A stretch of 64,000 nt of DNA. Origin: Holophagales bacterium (lineage in GTDB: Bacteria > Acidobacteriota > Thermoanaerobaculia > UBA5066). The notes beneath the pieces were generated by a model. It worked only from the letters and a program-made list of their open reading frames with translations, searched no databases and was not told the DNA's origin. Of the stretch, positions 18,446 through 27,554 are shown in pieces (positions within the stretch are counted from its first letter, which is position 1; every line of letters begins with the position of its first letter). Location of the stretch: assembly GCA_016719485.1 (NCBI GenBank), contig JADJZB010000006.1, positions 62,001 to 126,000 of the forward strand, in the 5' to 3' direction. Both the position numbers and the translations under genes were made by a program.

Positions 18446-20548
18446 TCATGGCCGCTTTCTCCGGGCCGGGGCCCGTCCCGCCCGGGTGGCCGCCTTCGGC
18501 GGCATCCGCGACGCCGCGGCCCGCGCCCGCGCGGCGAGCGCGAGCTCGCGCACGCGATCGATGTCCGCGTCGGAGTAGGGGCCGTTGACCCCGGAAATGG
18601 CGGCGAGCTGCATCCCGTGCTTGAGGCCGAGTCGGTAGATCTCGCGGACCTTCTCCCACTCGATGTCGCGGCCGACCGTGTAGCTCTCGAACTTTCCCTC
18701 GAGCGCGAGGACGATCGTCTCGGCGAGGCAGGCGTAGGCGACGTTCTCCGGCAGGCCGATGTTCTTCATCTTCACGTCGCCGGGAAGGTGGATCTCGCCC
18801 GACTCGATCACGAGGACGTCCGGGCGCTTTGCGACCTCGCTCGGCGGCAGGTCGAGCGGGCGCGCCACGTCGGTGATCACGCAACCGGGCTTGACCTTCA
18901 TGATGTCGAGGATCTTCTTGCCGGCCCCCGAGGTCGCGGTGACGATCACGTCCATGTCGGCGATGTCCTTGTCGGCGCGCGACGAGAGGAAGAGCTTCGC
19001 GTCGGGTGTCTCCCTGAGGATCGACTCCTTGACCGAGAGGAGCTTGGCCGTCTCGGGCGACACCATGTAGACCTCGTCCGCGGCCATCGCCAGCAGGCGG
19101 GCGCAGACCGAGCCGATGGCCCCGGTGGCTCCCACGACCATCGCCTTCATCGCGATCTTCCCGTCGGGTTTCGGCGCGGGGAGGAGCCGGAGGCGCAGGA
19201 GCGCGTCGCGCGCCGCCCAGAGCGCGCCGGAGGCGCTGTAGCTGTTGCCGGTCGTGATCGGCAGGGGCGCCTGCCTCGCGACCGTGGCGCCCGCGTCGCC
19301 CACGACCTTCGTGAAGGCGCCCAGGCCCATGATCTGCGCGCCGAGCTGCTTGGCGATCTTCGCGGCGTCCAGCAGGCGGCGGTACGTGAACTCCGGGTCG
19401 TGGCTCATGATCTCCCTCGGCGTTCCCCCGACGGAGATGAGCCAGCCTTCGGCCTCCACGCCGGTGGGGGACCGGATGCCGGTCACCTTCGAGTAGACGA
19501 AGGGCGGCATGTAGGCCATCGCCTTCTCGAGGGTGTCCATGAAGACCGGCGGCGACACCTGGGAGAGCAGCTCGATCGGCTTGACCTTCTTGAAGTACTC
19601 CTGCGAGAGCGGGTGGATGACGAAGGCGAAGCGGTTGACGCGCTTGAAGCCGTTGGGGTAGAGGACCCGCGGCTCGACCTCCAGCCGGGTGAGGATCTCC
19701 AGGTAGTCGTCCTCGAGGAGCTCCCCGGGCCGCTTGCCCGTCGCCGCGATGATCATGGCGTCCAGGAGACTCGGCGCGATCACGTGGTCGAACAGGAACG
19801 GCGACCCGTCGACCACCATCGCGACGCCCTTGTCCCTCAGCTTCGCGAGGCGCTCGTCGCCGACGGTGGAGGTGACGACGGTCTTGCCGGCGAGGTCATC
19901 CCGGTCGAAGTCGTCGAGGTCGTGTACGGGGGCCACGACGACCGTGGCCCCGTGGATCGCCTTTCGCAGCAGGAAGCGGCTCCACTCCTTCATCAGGTCC
20001 GACGACATCACCCCGGGCAATGCCCAGTCGAGCACGTGGTGGGCGCCGGCGGAGTAGAGCCGGAGCGCGTCCAGCGAGGTCAGGAGCTTGGGGATGCCGA
20101 GCTGGAGCAGCGGATCGGCGAAACTGACGTTCTGCGTGTACTCGTGCACGGTCTGCGCGAGCTTGAGGTTCGACATTCCCGAGAAGAAGAGGACGTTGGC
20201 GTTCGTGAAGTAGGAGCCGAGCGTGTTCTGGACGTGGCGCACGGCCCATTCCTGGAGGATGTCGGCGAGGCGCGATCCCGAGGTGACGGGGACGCGCGTC
20301 ACGGCGCTCGTCAGCTGCGCGATGTCCTTCTCCTGGTAGCGCCGCGAGGGAAGCGTGTACCTGTCGTTCACGACGCCGATGCCGATCGCGTCGGCGGTCC
20401 GCTCCCAGCTCTTCAACAAAGCCACGGTCTTGGTCATGCTGGCGTCCGTCCCGAGCCGCCACACCTTGAGACGCCGGCCCAGAAAGTCCGTCTCGAGCTC
20501 GAAGTTGTGCTCGCCCGAGCCCAGGCTGACGCCAACGGCTGTCTTCAT
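18446..20548 (-). CDS. Two-domain long-chain acyl-thioester reductase-like protein
   Basis: The 700-residue protein has an N-terminal ~270-residue domain of unknown role (KTAVGVSLGSGEHNFELETD; later FLFDHVIAPSLLDAMIIAATG). The C-terminal ~400 residues resemble cyanobacterial acyl-ACP reductase (COG5322). In order they show FVIHPLSQEYF, GAQIMGLGAFTKVVGDAG, the Rossmann motif VVGATGAIGSVCARLLA and YACLAETIVLALEG. In that last motif C607 sits where AAR has its thioester Cys, as I recall that alignment. AAR makes fatty aldehydes from acyl-ACP or acyl-CoA with NADPH. The C-terminus is an Arg/Ala-rich tail. The ATG at 20548 follows GGGAGGA. No aldehyde-deformylating oxygenase is nearby, so the aldehyde may feed alcohol or ether lipids. 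Confidence 0.75.
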   Translation of the reverse strand: MKTAVGVSLGSGEHNFELETDFLGRRLKVWRLGTDASMTKTVALLKSWERTADAIGIGVVNDRYTLPSRRYQEKDIAQLTSAVTRVPVTSGSRLADILQEWAVRHVQNTLGSYFTNANVLFFSGMSNLKLAQTVHEYTQNVSFADPLLQLGIPKLLTSLDALRLYSAGAHHVLDWALPGVMSSDLMKEWSRFLLRKAIHGATVVVAPVHDLDDFDRDDLAGKTVVTSTVGDERLAKLRDKGVAMVVDGSPFLFDHVIAPSLLDAMIIAATGKRPGELLEDDYLEILTRLEVEPRVLYPNGFKRVNRFAFVIHPLSQEYFKKVKPIELLSQVSPPVFMDTLEKAMAYMPPFVYSKVTGIRSPTGVEAEGWLISVGGTPREIMSHDPEFTYRRLLDAAKIAKQLGAQIMGLGAFTKVVGDAGATVARQAPLPITTGNSYSASGALWAARDALLRLRLLPAPKPDGKIAMKAMVVGATGAIGSVCARLLAMAADEVYMVSPETAKLLSVKESILRETPDAKLFLSSRADKDIADMDVIVTATSGAGKKILDIMKVKPGCVITDVARPLDLPPSEVAKRPDVLVIESGEIHLPGDVKMKNIGLPENVAYACLAETIVLALEGKFESYTVGRDIEWEKVREIYRLGLKHGMQLAAISGVNGPYSDADIDRVRELALAARARAAASRMPPKAATRAGRAPARRKRP

Positions 20549-20721
20549 CTCGTCCTCCCGCCGGGGCCCGTCTTCGGGGGTGGGCACGTCGAACCGGCGC
20601 TTCGCCCGAGCGGACCGGGTGCCCTCGGAATCGTAGCGCGTGTCGTTGCCGTTGCGTGCGTTCGCGGAGATAACATCGACCCGGGGGCTCGGGCACGAGA
20701 CGGCCTCGAGGAGCGCGCGGG

Positions 20722-21954
20722 ATGAAGACTCTGGCTCTCCTGGGTACCACGCTGGGGCTCAGCTTCACGGCGGGACTGAACCTCTACGCCACCGTCCTGA
20801 TGACGGGCCTGGCGGTCCGGATGGGCTGGGTTCGCCTGCCGCCCGGGCTCGAGGGGCTCTCGGCGCTCGCGCACCCGGTCGTCCTGGGAGTCGCCGGGCT
20901 GCTCTACGTCATCGAGTTCCTGGCCGACAAGATCCCCGCGGTGGACCATGTCTGGGATGCCGTCCACACGTTCGTCAGGCCGCTCGGAGCCGTCCTGATC
21001 ACGTGGACCGCTGTCTCCGGGGCGAACATGCCGCAGGCTCTGGAGGTCCCGCTCCTCCTCCTCGCGGGCGGCGTGTCCCTCTCGACGCACGCCGGGAAAG
21101 CCGGGACACGCCTCGCGAGCGCCGGCACCGGAGCGCACGCGGTGGGCGGTGGCATCGGCCTCAGCCTGCTGGAGGACGTCGCGGCGTTCACGATTGCACC
21201 CCTCGCGCTCGCATACCCCGAGGCCACGCTGGTCGTGGTCGTCGTCGGACTGGCGCTCCTGGCTGTCGTCGCGCCCCTCGGCTGGAGGCTGCTCCGGTCC
21301 CGCATGGCGGCGATCGTCTACCTCCTGCAGCACAAGGTCGTCGACCGGCAGCTGCCCGGCCTCGACACCTCCCACCTGCCCGAGTCCGTGACCCTCGCCT
21401 TTGCCGAGAACGGCGTCCTCACCGGAGAGGAGGGCCTCATCCTCCCCGCGTACGTGAGCTCGCTGCCCGGCATCCCGCGCTGGACTCCCGGCTTCTTGGC
21501 GGTGGTCCCGGGCGGCGCCGTTTTCGCCTGCCGCGCCTGGTTCCGCACCCGGCTGGCGCGGGTCTCCTGGGCCGACGGGAGGCCGGTGCTCGCCCCGCGC
21601 CTCACCGGCTATGTGCTTCACGCCAGAACCCCGAAGGGACGTGCGACCTTCACCTTCTTCCCGCTGACTGCGCCCATGGGAAGGGCCCTGGAACGGACGG
21701 TGGCACGAGAGGGCGAGGGGTTCTCCAGGGACGTCCGGAGCCCCGAGGATCTCTCCCGGGCGTTTAGAGCGCGAGGACGGCGGGCACCCTCCGCTTCGCC
21801 CGACCTCCCGCCTGCGAGGGTCTCCACGAAGGGACATTCACTCTGGCGCGGGTCTTGCGCTATCCCCGCCGGGTCCATGGGGAGCGGCGAGCCCGGCCGA
21901 GTCCTCATGGCGGCGTCTGGTCACGAGAAAGTCACGGACAGGGCTGGAGGTCAC
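20722..21954 (+). CDS. DUF4126 membrane protein (no stop before the next gene)
   Basis: The first ~200 residues match the DUF4126 family: LGLSFTAGLNLYATVLMTGL, HVWDAVHTFVRPLGAVLI and GVSLSTHAGKAGTRLAS, with about six membrane helices. About 150 further residues follow (residues ~200-350), with conserved-looking VTLAFAENGVLTGEEGLILP and TGYVLHARTPKGRATFTFFP. The function of DUF4126 is unknown. The frame has no stop and runs straight into the DUF3300 gene at 21955. The ~60 residues before that are low-complexity and look untranslated, so either a stop has been lost or a base is missing. A TAG at 21765-21767 would be used after a one-base shift. Confidence 0.7.
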
Positions 21955-23649
21955 ATGGAAAACAGGATGTTGCGGCGAATCTGCTTCGTGGTGGCGATCT
22001 CGGGGATCCCTGCGCTTTCGATGGCGCAGGGGCAGGTGTCTCCTGCCGAGGTCGGCAACCGGGCCCTGAGCCAGGTCCCGAGCCTGACGATGGCCCAGCT
22101 CTCCGACCTCGTGGCCCCCATCGCCCTCTATCCCGACGCCCTGCTCAGCCAGGTCCTCGTCGCGAGCACTTATCCGCTGGAGGTCGTGCAGGCGCAGCAG
22201 TGGCTGCGGAGAAACGAGCTCCTGCAGGGTCAGAAGCTGATGGACGCGGCCAGGCAGCAACCCTGGGACGCCAGTGTCCAGGGTCTGGTGGCCTTTCCGG
22301 ACGCCCTCTCGACGCTGAGCCAGGACGTCCAGTGGACCACGGAACTGGGTAACGCCTTCCTTGCGCAGGAGTCGGACGTCATGGTCGCGGTGCAGCGGTT
22401 GCGCACGCAGGCCCAGGCGGCGGGCAGGCTCGCATCCGACGAGCAGCAGACGGTCTCGGCCGTGGCCGAGGAAGGACGGACCGTCATCGAGATCGTGCCG
22501 GCCAATCCGGAAGTGATCTACGTGCCGCAGTACGACCCGTACTACGTCTGGGGATCGCCGGCGTGGGGCGGCTATCCGTCGCTCGCGTACGGCTATGGCT
22601 ACGGCTACGGCCCGGGAATCAACGTCGGATTCTGGTTCGGCGGCTGGTCCTGGGGCCTGGGCTGGGGTTGGGGTCCGAACTGGTACGGGGGATCCGTCTA
22701 CGTCAACAACGCGTTCTTCCGGCACTGCGGCTACAACTACGGTCGCCACGGCAGCTACTACGGCGGCCACGACGGCGGATACAACGGAGGCCACAACGGA
22801 GGCCACAACGGCGGGAAGCAGGCCGGAGGACATGGCGGCCGGGAGAACTGGCAGCACGACGGGGGCCACCGCAAGGGAGTCCCTTACGCGGGCGGTGGGC
22901 GCGGCGGTCAGAATCGCGGCGGCTCGCAGACTTCACGGTCGACGATGACGAACTCCGGGACCTCGGGACGGTCGGGAAACCTGGCGGCGTCGCCGTCCGG
23001 GAGCCGAACGATGACTTCGGGTTCTCGAAGCGGCGGAACGGACGAGGGTTGGCGATCCGGGAACCGGACGGAAGCGTCGGGACTTCGGCGCGGCGGAACG
23101 GATCAGGGTTGGCGCGCCGGGAACCGGACGGAGAATCCGGGCTCTCGCAGTGCCGCTCCCGATCAAGGGTTGCGTGCCGGAAACCGGACGACAGCGTCGG
23201 TCCCGCGCACCAGTGGGGCGGATCGAGGGTGGAGCTCGACGGGAGAACAGCGGCGCAGCCCGCAGGGCCTGTCCCAGGGCCAGCGCTCGGCGGCAAGATA
23301 TTCGGCACCCGCGCCCCGCAGCTCGGCCTCATCTCCGCGCTACACGGCGTCGTCGCCCCGCAGCTCGGCCTCGTCGCCGCGTTACCCGGAGTCCTCGCCC
23401 CGGTACTCGGCTTCGTCACCGAGCCATTCGGCTCCCTCCCGGAGCTACTCGGCTGCGCCGCGTTCGTCTTCGTCCTCGGCTCCGTCGCGCGGTTTCCAGA
23501 CGGCGCCGCGTATGTCCACGTCCAGCGGCTCGGGGCGAAGCTCCGGAGGCGGGATGTCGCAGAGGTCCGGCGGTAGCGGTAGCTCGCGCGGATCGTCCGG
23601 TGGCCGCAGCTCGGGTGGAAGCTCGTCCGGTGGAGGCCGCCGCCACTGA
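21955..23649 (+). CDS. DUF3300 secreted protein with a repetitive Ser/Gly/Tyr-rich tail
   Basis: Translation from the ATG at 21955 (GGAGG seven bases upstream) gives 564 residues. A signal peptide (MENRMLRRICFVVAISGIPA, cleavage near SMAQG) precedes a DUF3300 domain: LTMAQLSDLVAPIALYPDAL, LLSQVLVASTYPLEVVQAQQ and VIYVPQYDPYYVWG. From residue ~205 it becomes Gly/Tyr/Trp-rich, then His/Gly-rich (NGGHNGGHNGG), then a 20-residue tandem repeat, then Ser-Pro-Arg repeats. DUF3300 proteins are exported and of unknown role. The tail looks like a disordered cell-wall or adhesive segment. Confidence 0.85.
   Translation: MENRMLRRICFVVAISGIPALSMAQGQVSPAEVGNRALSQVPSLTMAQLSDLVAPIALYPDALLSQVLVASTYPLEVVQAQQWLRRNELLQGQKLMDAARQQPWDASVQGLVAFPDALSTLSQDVQWTTELGNAFLAQESDVMVAVQRLRTQAQAAGRLASDEQQTVSAVAEEGRTVIEIVPANPEVIYVPQYDPYYVWGSPAWGGYPSLAYGYGYGYGPGINVGFWFGGWSWGLGWGWGPNWYGGSVYVNNAFFRHCGYNYGRHGSYYGGHDGGYNGGHNGGHNGGKQAGGHGGRENWQHDGGHRKGVPYAGGGRGGQNRGGSQTSRSTMTNSGTSGRSGNLAASPSGSRTMTSGSRSGGTDEGWRSGNRTEASGLRRGGTDQGWRAGNRTENPGSRSAAPDQGLRAGNRTTASVPRTSGADRGWSSTGEQRRSPQGLSQGQRSAARYSAPAPRSSASSPRYTASSPRSSASSPRYPESSPRYSASSPSHSAPSRSYSAAPRSSSSSAPSRGFQTAPRMSTSSGSGRSSGGGMSQRSGGSGSSRGSSGGRSSGGSSSGGGRRH
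23032..23232 (+). repeat. 60-bp tandem repeat inside the DUF3300 gene
   Basis: Three full 60-bp units and part of a fourth start at 23032, 23092, 23152 and 23212. They encode GGTDEGWRSGNRTEASGLRR, GGTDQGWRAGNRTENPGSRS, a more divergent third copy, then SGADRGW. The unit length is a multiple of three, so copy number can change without breaking the frame. Confidence 0.75.
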
Positions 23650-23710
23650 CCTGTTCCCGCGGCCTGGCCGCCGCGGGGCGAATCGATCGGGGAGCCTCGG
23701 GAGCGCTCGG

Positions 23711-23736
23711 GGGCGGGGCGATTCGTCGCCCCGCCC
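23711..23736. terminator. Bidirectional hairpin between convergent genes
   Basis: GGGCGGGGCGA, a TTCG tetraloop, then TCGCCCCGCCC: an 11-bp perfect stem. TTCT follows on the plus side. It lies in the 132-base gap between the DUF3300 gene and the oppositely oriented protease, where a shared terminator is expected. Confidence 0.75.
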
Positions 23737-23781
23737 TTCTGCGGGTTCTCTCAGGCGCCCCGCGAAGGGTCGCCCTGGTCG

Positions 23782-25923
23782 CTACCAGTCCTTGACCTTC
23801 AGACTCCGGTAGCAGCGGTACCCGGGACCACGCACGTCCCGGCAGAAGCCACGGTAGGGGTAGGCCAGGTCCGGATCCCCACGGCCGAGAGCGGTGTTGA
23901 CGAGGGTCCGGCGGCGGCCCCAATCCCCCTGGATGAACATGAGGCACGACCGGGCCACGTCTTCCTGCCCCCTGGGCGGGGACTCGTGGTCGGTCGTGCC
24001 GACGACGTGCCCTACTTCGTGCAGGAAGACCGCCGTCTGTAGCTTGCCGGCAACCCGCTTCCGCAGGTCGGGGTTCGCGAGGAGGGACCAGGCTCGATCT
24101 GCGTCCTCCAAGGGAATGCTCGCCGCCGGGCCTTCGTTCCTCAGCTCCCGCCCTTCGGCCGAGTCGGGCTGGAGGATGGCCCTGTCGAGCCACCGGTAGT
24201 CCTCCTCGATGCGGAGCTGGAACCGTGACGGATCCACGTAGACCGCCTCCGCGTTCCGGATGCACCAGGGCAGTCCGTCGAGCGAGAGGACGGCACAGGC
24301 CGGATTGGGGCCGCATTCCCCGGGAACAGGTCCGACCTTGATCATCAGGGCGTAGAAGGGGTGCGTTCCCCGGTCATCGGCGTTGAAGTTCACGAGGGGG
24401 CTTTCCCCCGGTCCGGGATTCCCGGCGGGATCGACGAGAGAGTCGTTCAGGCGGTAGGCGCGGATCGCCGTGATCGCTTCCCACTTCGCCATCGGAAAGG
24501 CGTTGCCCGAATCGAGGAGGAACATCTCTTTCGTGCCGGGCTCGAGACGCCGGAACGTGTGTCCGCTCTTGCCCTCGGGGAACGCGAGCCCCCGGTACTC
24601 GTTGAAGAGGGTGATTCCGTCACCCTTGAAGTCCTGGCCCGAGACCTCGTCGCCGTCCCATTCCCCGGGCCGGTTCTCCTTCAGGATCCCCTTCTCCTCC
24701 TCCCAGGCGTCCGCCACGTGGTTGTCGTTGTCGTCCTTCGGCACGAGGAGCTCCTGGCGCGCTGTCTCGGGCTCCTCGGCCGTCAGCCGCAGCTCCTTGC
24801 AGACGGCCTGGACGCCTCCCCAGGCGCCGCCGTCCTCCGAGGCGACCATCACGACGGCCTCGCTGACCTTCTCCGTCGTGAAGGCGTGCTGCCCGTCCGG
24901 GTCGACCTGGATGCCCTCGGGCTGCTCCGCGGCGAAGCGCAGGTCCGGTTTCTCCGAGGGGCTCCGGGGGAAGTTCCCGCACTCGCCCCGCTGCCGGCTC
25001 ACGTTGCGAAGGGTGAAGTCGATGCGGCCGGAGGGCTTCGAATCGTCGGGCTTCGCGGCGTGCAGCTCCGCCTTCACGCCGACCGTCTCGCTCCCGGACG
25101 TGCGATCGAAGAGGGGAGAGGGGACCCACTTCTCGTACGCGGCCCGATCGAGAGGAACGATGGTCATCCTCTTCCTGCGCCTCGGCTCGTCGGGAGGAGG
25201 CGGACCGAGGGTGACGGTGTAGTCGACGGTGAACGTCCCGCTCGTGAAACCGTCGCCCAGTCCCCGGAGGTCGGCGCTGCCGTGACCCGAGACCTGCCGG
25301 GGGTTTCCCTGCGCCGGGAGGGTGAAGTCGAGCTGGCGGCGCATGGGTGTGACGACGGTGGGACTGCCGGAGTGGAGCGCCTCGTCGCGTCCATTCTTCG
25401 CGAGCCCGAAGGCGCGCATCGCCACCTGGTCCCAGGGTTCCTCCGCCTTGACCGTGGCTCTTGCACCGAAGGCGAAATCCTCGACGTTCACGCTGCCGTG
25501 GAGGCCGTCCCTGCTCAGGGTCAAGCTGCCGCGCGCGCTCGTCGGCTGGGTGCCGGGCCCGTAGGTCCACGTGACCGTGGGGAGGTCGCCCCCCCAGACT
25601 TGTGTGCCGCCGCCTTCCACCGTGACGTGGTTCCGCCAGGAGACGAGGTCCAGGTCGACGCGGTCGGACGAGCCTGTAATGCGGAACACGGCGGTTTCGG
25701 TGAAGGTGACCAGGATCGAGTCCTGCTCGGAGCTCCCCCCATCGGAGTGCTTCGACCGGGCCGCGGACGTCGCCCTTACCGAGAGCGTGACGAGGTCCTT
25801 ACCGGCTGGCGCCCGAGAGGAACCCCCGGCCTGGTTCGGCGTGGAATCCGCCGGCGCCACGAGGGGCCAGGCCACGAAGAGAACCGCAAGGCCGCCGAGC
25901 CGCGAAGCACGCCTGTGGGCCAT
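23782..25923 (-). CDS. Large secreted zinc metalloprotease with calcium-binding motifs
   Basis: This 713-residue exported protein has a signal peptide of ~26 residues (LGGLAVLFVAWPLVAPA). The middle is beta-rich. A calcium-loop region follows, DDNDNHVADAWE and then FKGDGITLFNEYRG, of the thrombospondin-3/EF-hand-like type. The catalytic motif is HEVGHVVGTTDH (H635, E636, H639), i.e. HExxHxxGxxD with D645 in the third-ligand position, as in snapalysin, followed by an extra His. Many cysteines suggest disulfides. No obvious inhibitor gene or secretion system is adjacent. The N-terminal ~400 residues match nothing I recognise. Confidence 0.8.
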   Translation of the reverse strand: MAHRRASRLGGLAVLFVAWPLVAPADSTPNQAGGSSRAPAGKDLVTLSVRATSAARSKHSDGGSSEQDSILVTFTETAVFRITGSSDRVDLDLVSWRNHVTVEGGGTQVWGGDLPTVTWTYGPGTQPTSARGSLTLSRDGLHGSVNVEDFAFGARATVKAEEPWDQVAMRAFGLAKNGRDEALHSGSPTVVTPMRRQLDFTLPAQGNPRQVSGHGSADLRGLGDGFTSGTFTVDYTVTLGPPPPDEPRRRKRMTIVPLDRAAYEKWVPSPLFDRTSGSETVGVKAELHAAKPDDSKPSGRIDFTLRNVSRQRGECGNFPRSPSEKPDLRFAAEQPEGIQVDPDGQHAFTTEKVSEAVVMVASEDGGAWGGVQAVCKELRLTAEEPETARQELLVPKDDNDNHVADAWEEEKGILKENRPGEWDGDEVSGQDFKGDGITLFNEYRGLAFPEGKSGHTFRRLEPGTKEMFLLDSGNAFPMAKWEAITAIRAYRLNDSLVDPAGNPGPGESPLVNFNADDRGTHPFYALMIKVGPVPGECGPNPACAVLSLDGLPWCIRNAEAVYVDPSRFQLRIEEDYRWLDRAILQPDSAEGRELRNEGPAASIPLEDADRAWSLLANPDLRKRVAGKLQTAVFLHEVGHVVGTTDHESPPRGQEDVARSCLMFIQGDWGRRRTLVNTALGRGDPDLAYPYRGFCRDVRGPGYRCYRSLKVKDW

Positions 25924-25975
25924 CAGCTTCCTCCTGGCATCTCGAGGCCAACGAAGCACTTTGGACCGAGAGTAT

Positions 25976-26743
25976 CTACCCGCGCACGAAGTAGACGATC
26001 GAGATGGCGACGCCGACCGTGACGACGACCCAGCGGAGGGTGGAGGGCCTTACGCGCCCCGCGAGCTTTCCGCCGAGCGTTCCACCGAGGAGGGCGCCGG
26101 CGGCCATCACGACCGCCATGGGCCAGACGACCTGGCCCGAAAAGAGGAAGAAGACGGCCGCCGCCACGTTGACCGCGAACGCGACCGCCTGCTTCAGCGC
26201 GTTCAGGCGCGTGAGGGAGTCGTGCACGGTGAGGCCCAGCGACGACAGGACGATGACGCTCAGGCCCGCGCCGAAGTAGCCGCCGTAGACGGAGGCCAGC
26301 CCCACGGGGAGCCACGTCCACTTCTCGAGGCCCGCGTGGGAGTGGTCGTCGCCCATCCGGCGCAGCAGCCAGGCGCGGACCGGGTCCTGGATCGCGAGGA
26401 GGCCCGAGGCAAGGAGGATGAGCCACGGGACGAGGCTCCGGAAGAGCTTCTCGCCGGTGTGCAGGAGGAGGATCCCGCCCAGGACGCCGCCGACGATGCT
26501 GGCCGGGAGGATGAGCCAGAGCCGACGCTTCTGCCCTCGCAGGTCGTTCCTCTGGGCGATCGTCCCGCCGAGGTAGCCCGGGCAGAGCGCGACCGTGTTC
26601 GTCACGTTCGCGCCGACGGCCGGCACGCCCAGCGCGATCAGCATCGGGAAGGTGATCAACGTGCCGCCGCCCGCCAGGGCGTTGACGGCCCCGGCGCCGA
26701 CGGCGGCCACCGCGGCGAGGGCGAGCTGCAGCGTCGTGAACAT
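25976..26743 (-). CDS. TauE/SafE-family (TSUP) permease
   Basis: This 255-residue protein has about eight hydrophobic helices and the family signature: AGAVNALAGGGTLITFPMLI near the N-terminus and SVYGGYFGAGLSVIVL in the second half. Such permeases move sulfite, sulfonates or organosulfur acids; the substrate here is unknown. A His-containing cytoplasmic loop (GDDHSHAGLEK) separates the halves. The ATG is at 26743. It is followed at 52 bases by the protease on the same strand. Confidence 0.9.
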   Translation of the reverse strand: MFTTLQLALAAVAAVGAGAVNALAGGGTLITFPMLIALGVPAVGANVTNTVALCPGYLGGTIAQRNDLRGQKRRLWLILPASIVGGVLGGILLLHTGEKLFRSLVPWLILLASGLLAIQDPVRAWLLRRMGDDHSHAGLEKWTWLPVGLASVYGGYFGAGLSVIVLSSLGLTVHDSLTRLNALKQAVAFAVNVAAAVFFLFSGQVVWPMAVVMAAGALLGGTLGGKLAGRVRPSTLRWVVVTVGVAISIVYFVRG

Positions 26744-26873
26744 CGTGGATCCGCGAGGATAGGGAGCCTGGTGAGGACTGGCAAACGTCGTCGTCGTCGG
26801 CCTCGCCCTGAAATCCGGAGGGCCCCGGACGCCTGAGGGCGGCCGGGGCCGGGAAACGGGAGGGCGGGGAGGT

Positions 26874-27554
26874 TCAGGCGATCGGGGTCTGGGCGGGGGC
26901 GTTGACGAACTCGCGGGAGAAGGTGTCCCAGGAGGCGTCGTCGAGGCTGGCGGCCGAGCCCTTGCCGGGGAGTCCGCCGTCGGCCATGACGGGGACGTGG
27001 GCCATGGTGCGGGAGGGGACCATGAAGTCGGCGAGGCGGTGGAGCTCTTCGCGCAGGAAGTGGGTGGCGGCGGCGCCGATGCGCAGGGGGGCGATGGCGG
27101 CGTGGTGGTCGCGGGTCCAGATGGAGGCGACCCAGCCGGAGCCGTAGGGGTCGCGGACGACGGCGGAGGGGTCGCGCATGGCCTTGTCGTTGGCCGACAT
27201 GACGGTGCCGGAGGCGGGGGAGGGGATGACGAGCTTGCGGCCCTTGACGGTGAGGGTGAAGAGGGGGCTGCCGCGCTCGATGGTGGTTCCCTGGGCGGGG
27301 ACGTCGACCTTGTCGATCTGGCCGACGGCCTCGGCGAGGAAGTCGTCGATGCCGACGCGCAGGCGGCCGTCGGAGGTGATGCGCAGCCAGGTGTGGGCGG
27401 CGTCGAGGAAGACACCCTGGGGAGGCTGGGGCACCTTCATCGCCACGATCGGCTGGAGCGCTTCGACGCTGGCGGTCCGGCGCTGGCGCGCGAGGACGAA
27501 GCTGTCGACGGCGAGCGCGAGGACGATGGTGAGGATGACGAGCAGTGCGACCAT
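26874..27554 (-). CDS. Membrane-anchored glycine-cleavage H-like protein
   Basis: The protein has 226 residues. An N-terminal membrane helix (MVALLVILTIVLALAVDSFVLA) is followed by a GcvH-like fold: HTWLRITSDGRLRVGIDDFLAEAVGQIDKV, RGSPLFTLTVKGRKLVIPSPASGTV and DPYGSGWVASIW. In true H protein a lipoyl Lys precedes the APVSG-like turn by eight residues. Here the two lysines lie at other distances, so lipoylation is doubtful. No other glycine cleavage genes are present. It may be a structural or carrier derivative. The ATG at 27554 has AGGAGG upstream. Confidence 0.7.
   Translation of the reverse strand: MVALLVILTIVLALAVDSFVLARQRRTASVEALQPIVAMKVPQPPQGVFLDAAHTWLRITSDGRLRVGIDDFLAEAVGQIDKVDVPAQGTTIERGSPLFTLTVKGRKLVIPSPASGTVMSANDKAMRDPSAVVRDPYGSGWVASIWTRDHHAAIAPLRIGAAATHFLREELHRLADFMVPSRTMAHVPVMADGGLPGKGSAASLDDASWDTFSREFVNAPAQTPIA

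Noticed and set aside
26821..26850. GGCCCCGG/CCGGGGCC hairpin near the H-like gene stop
   Set aside because: The stem is present but is only eight base pairs long, with no T-run, in a very GC-rich region. It is too weak to name as a terminator.
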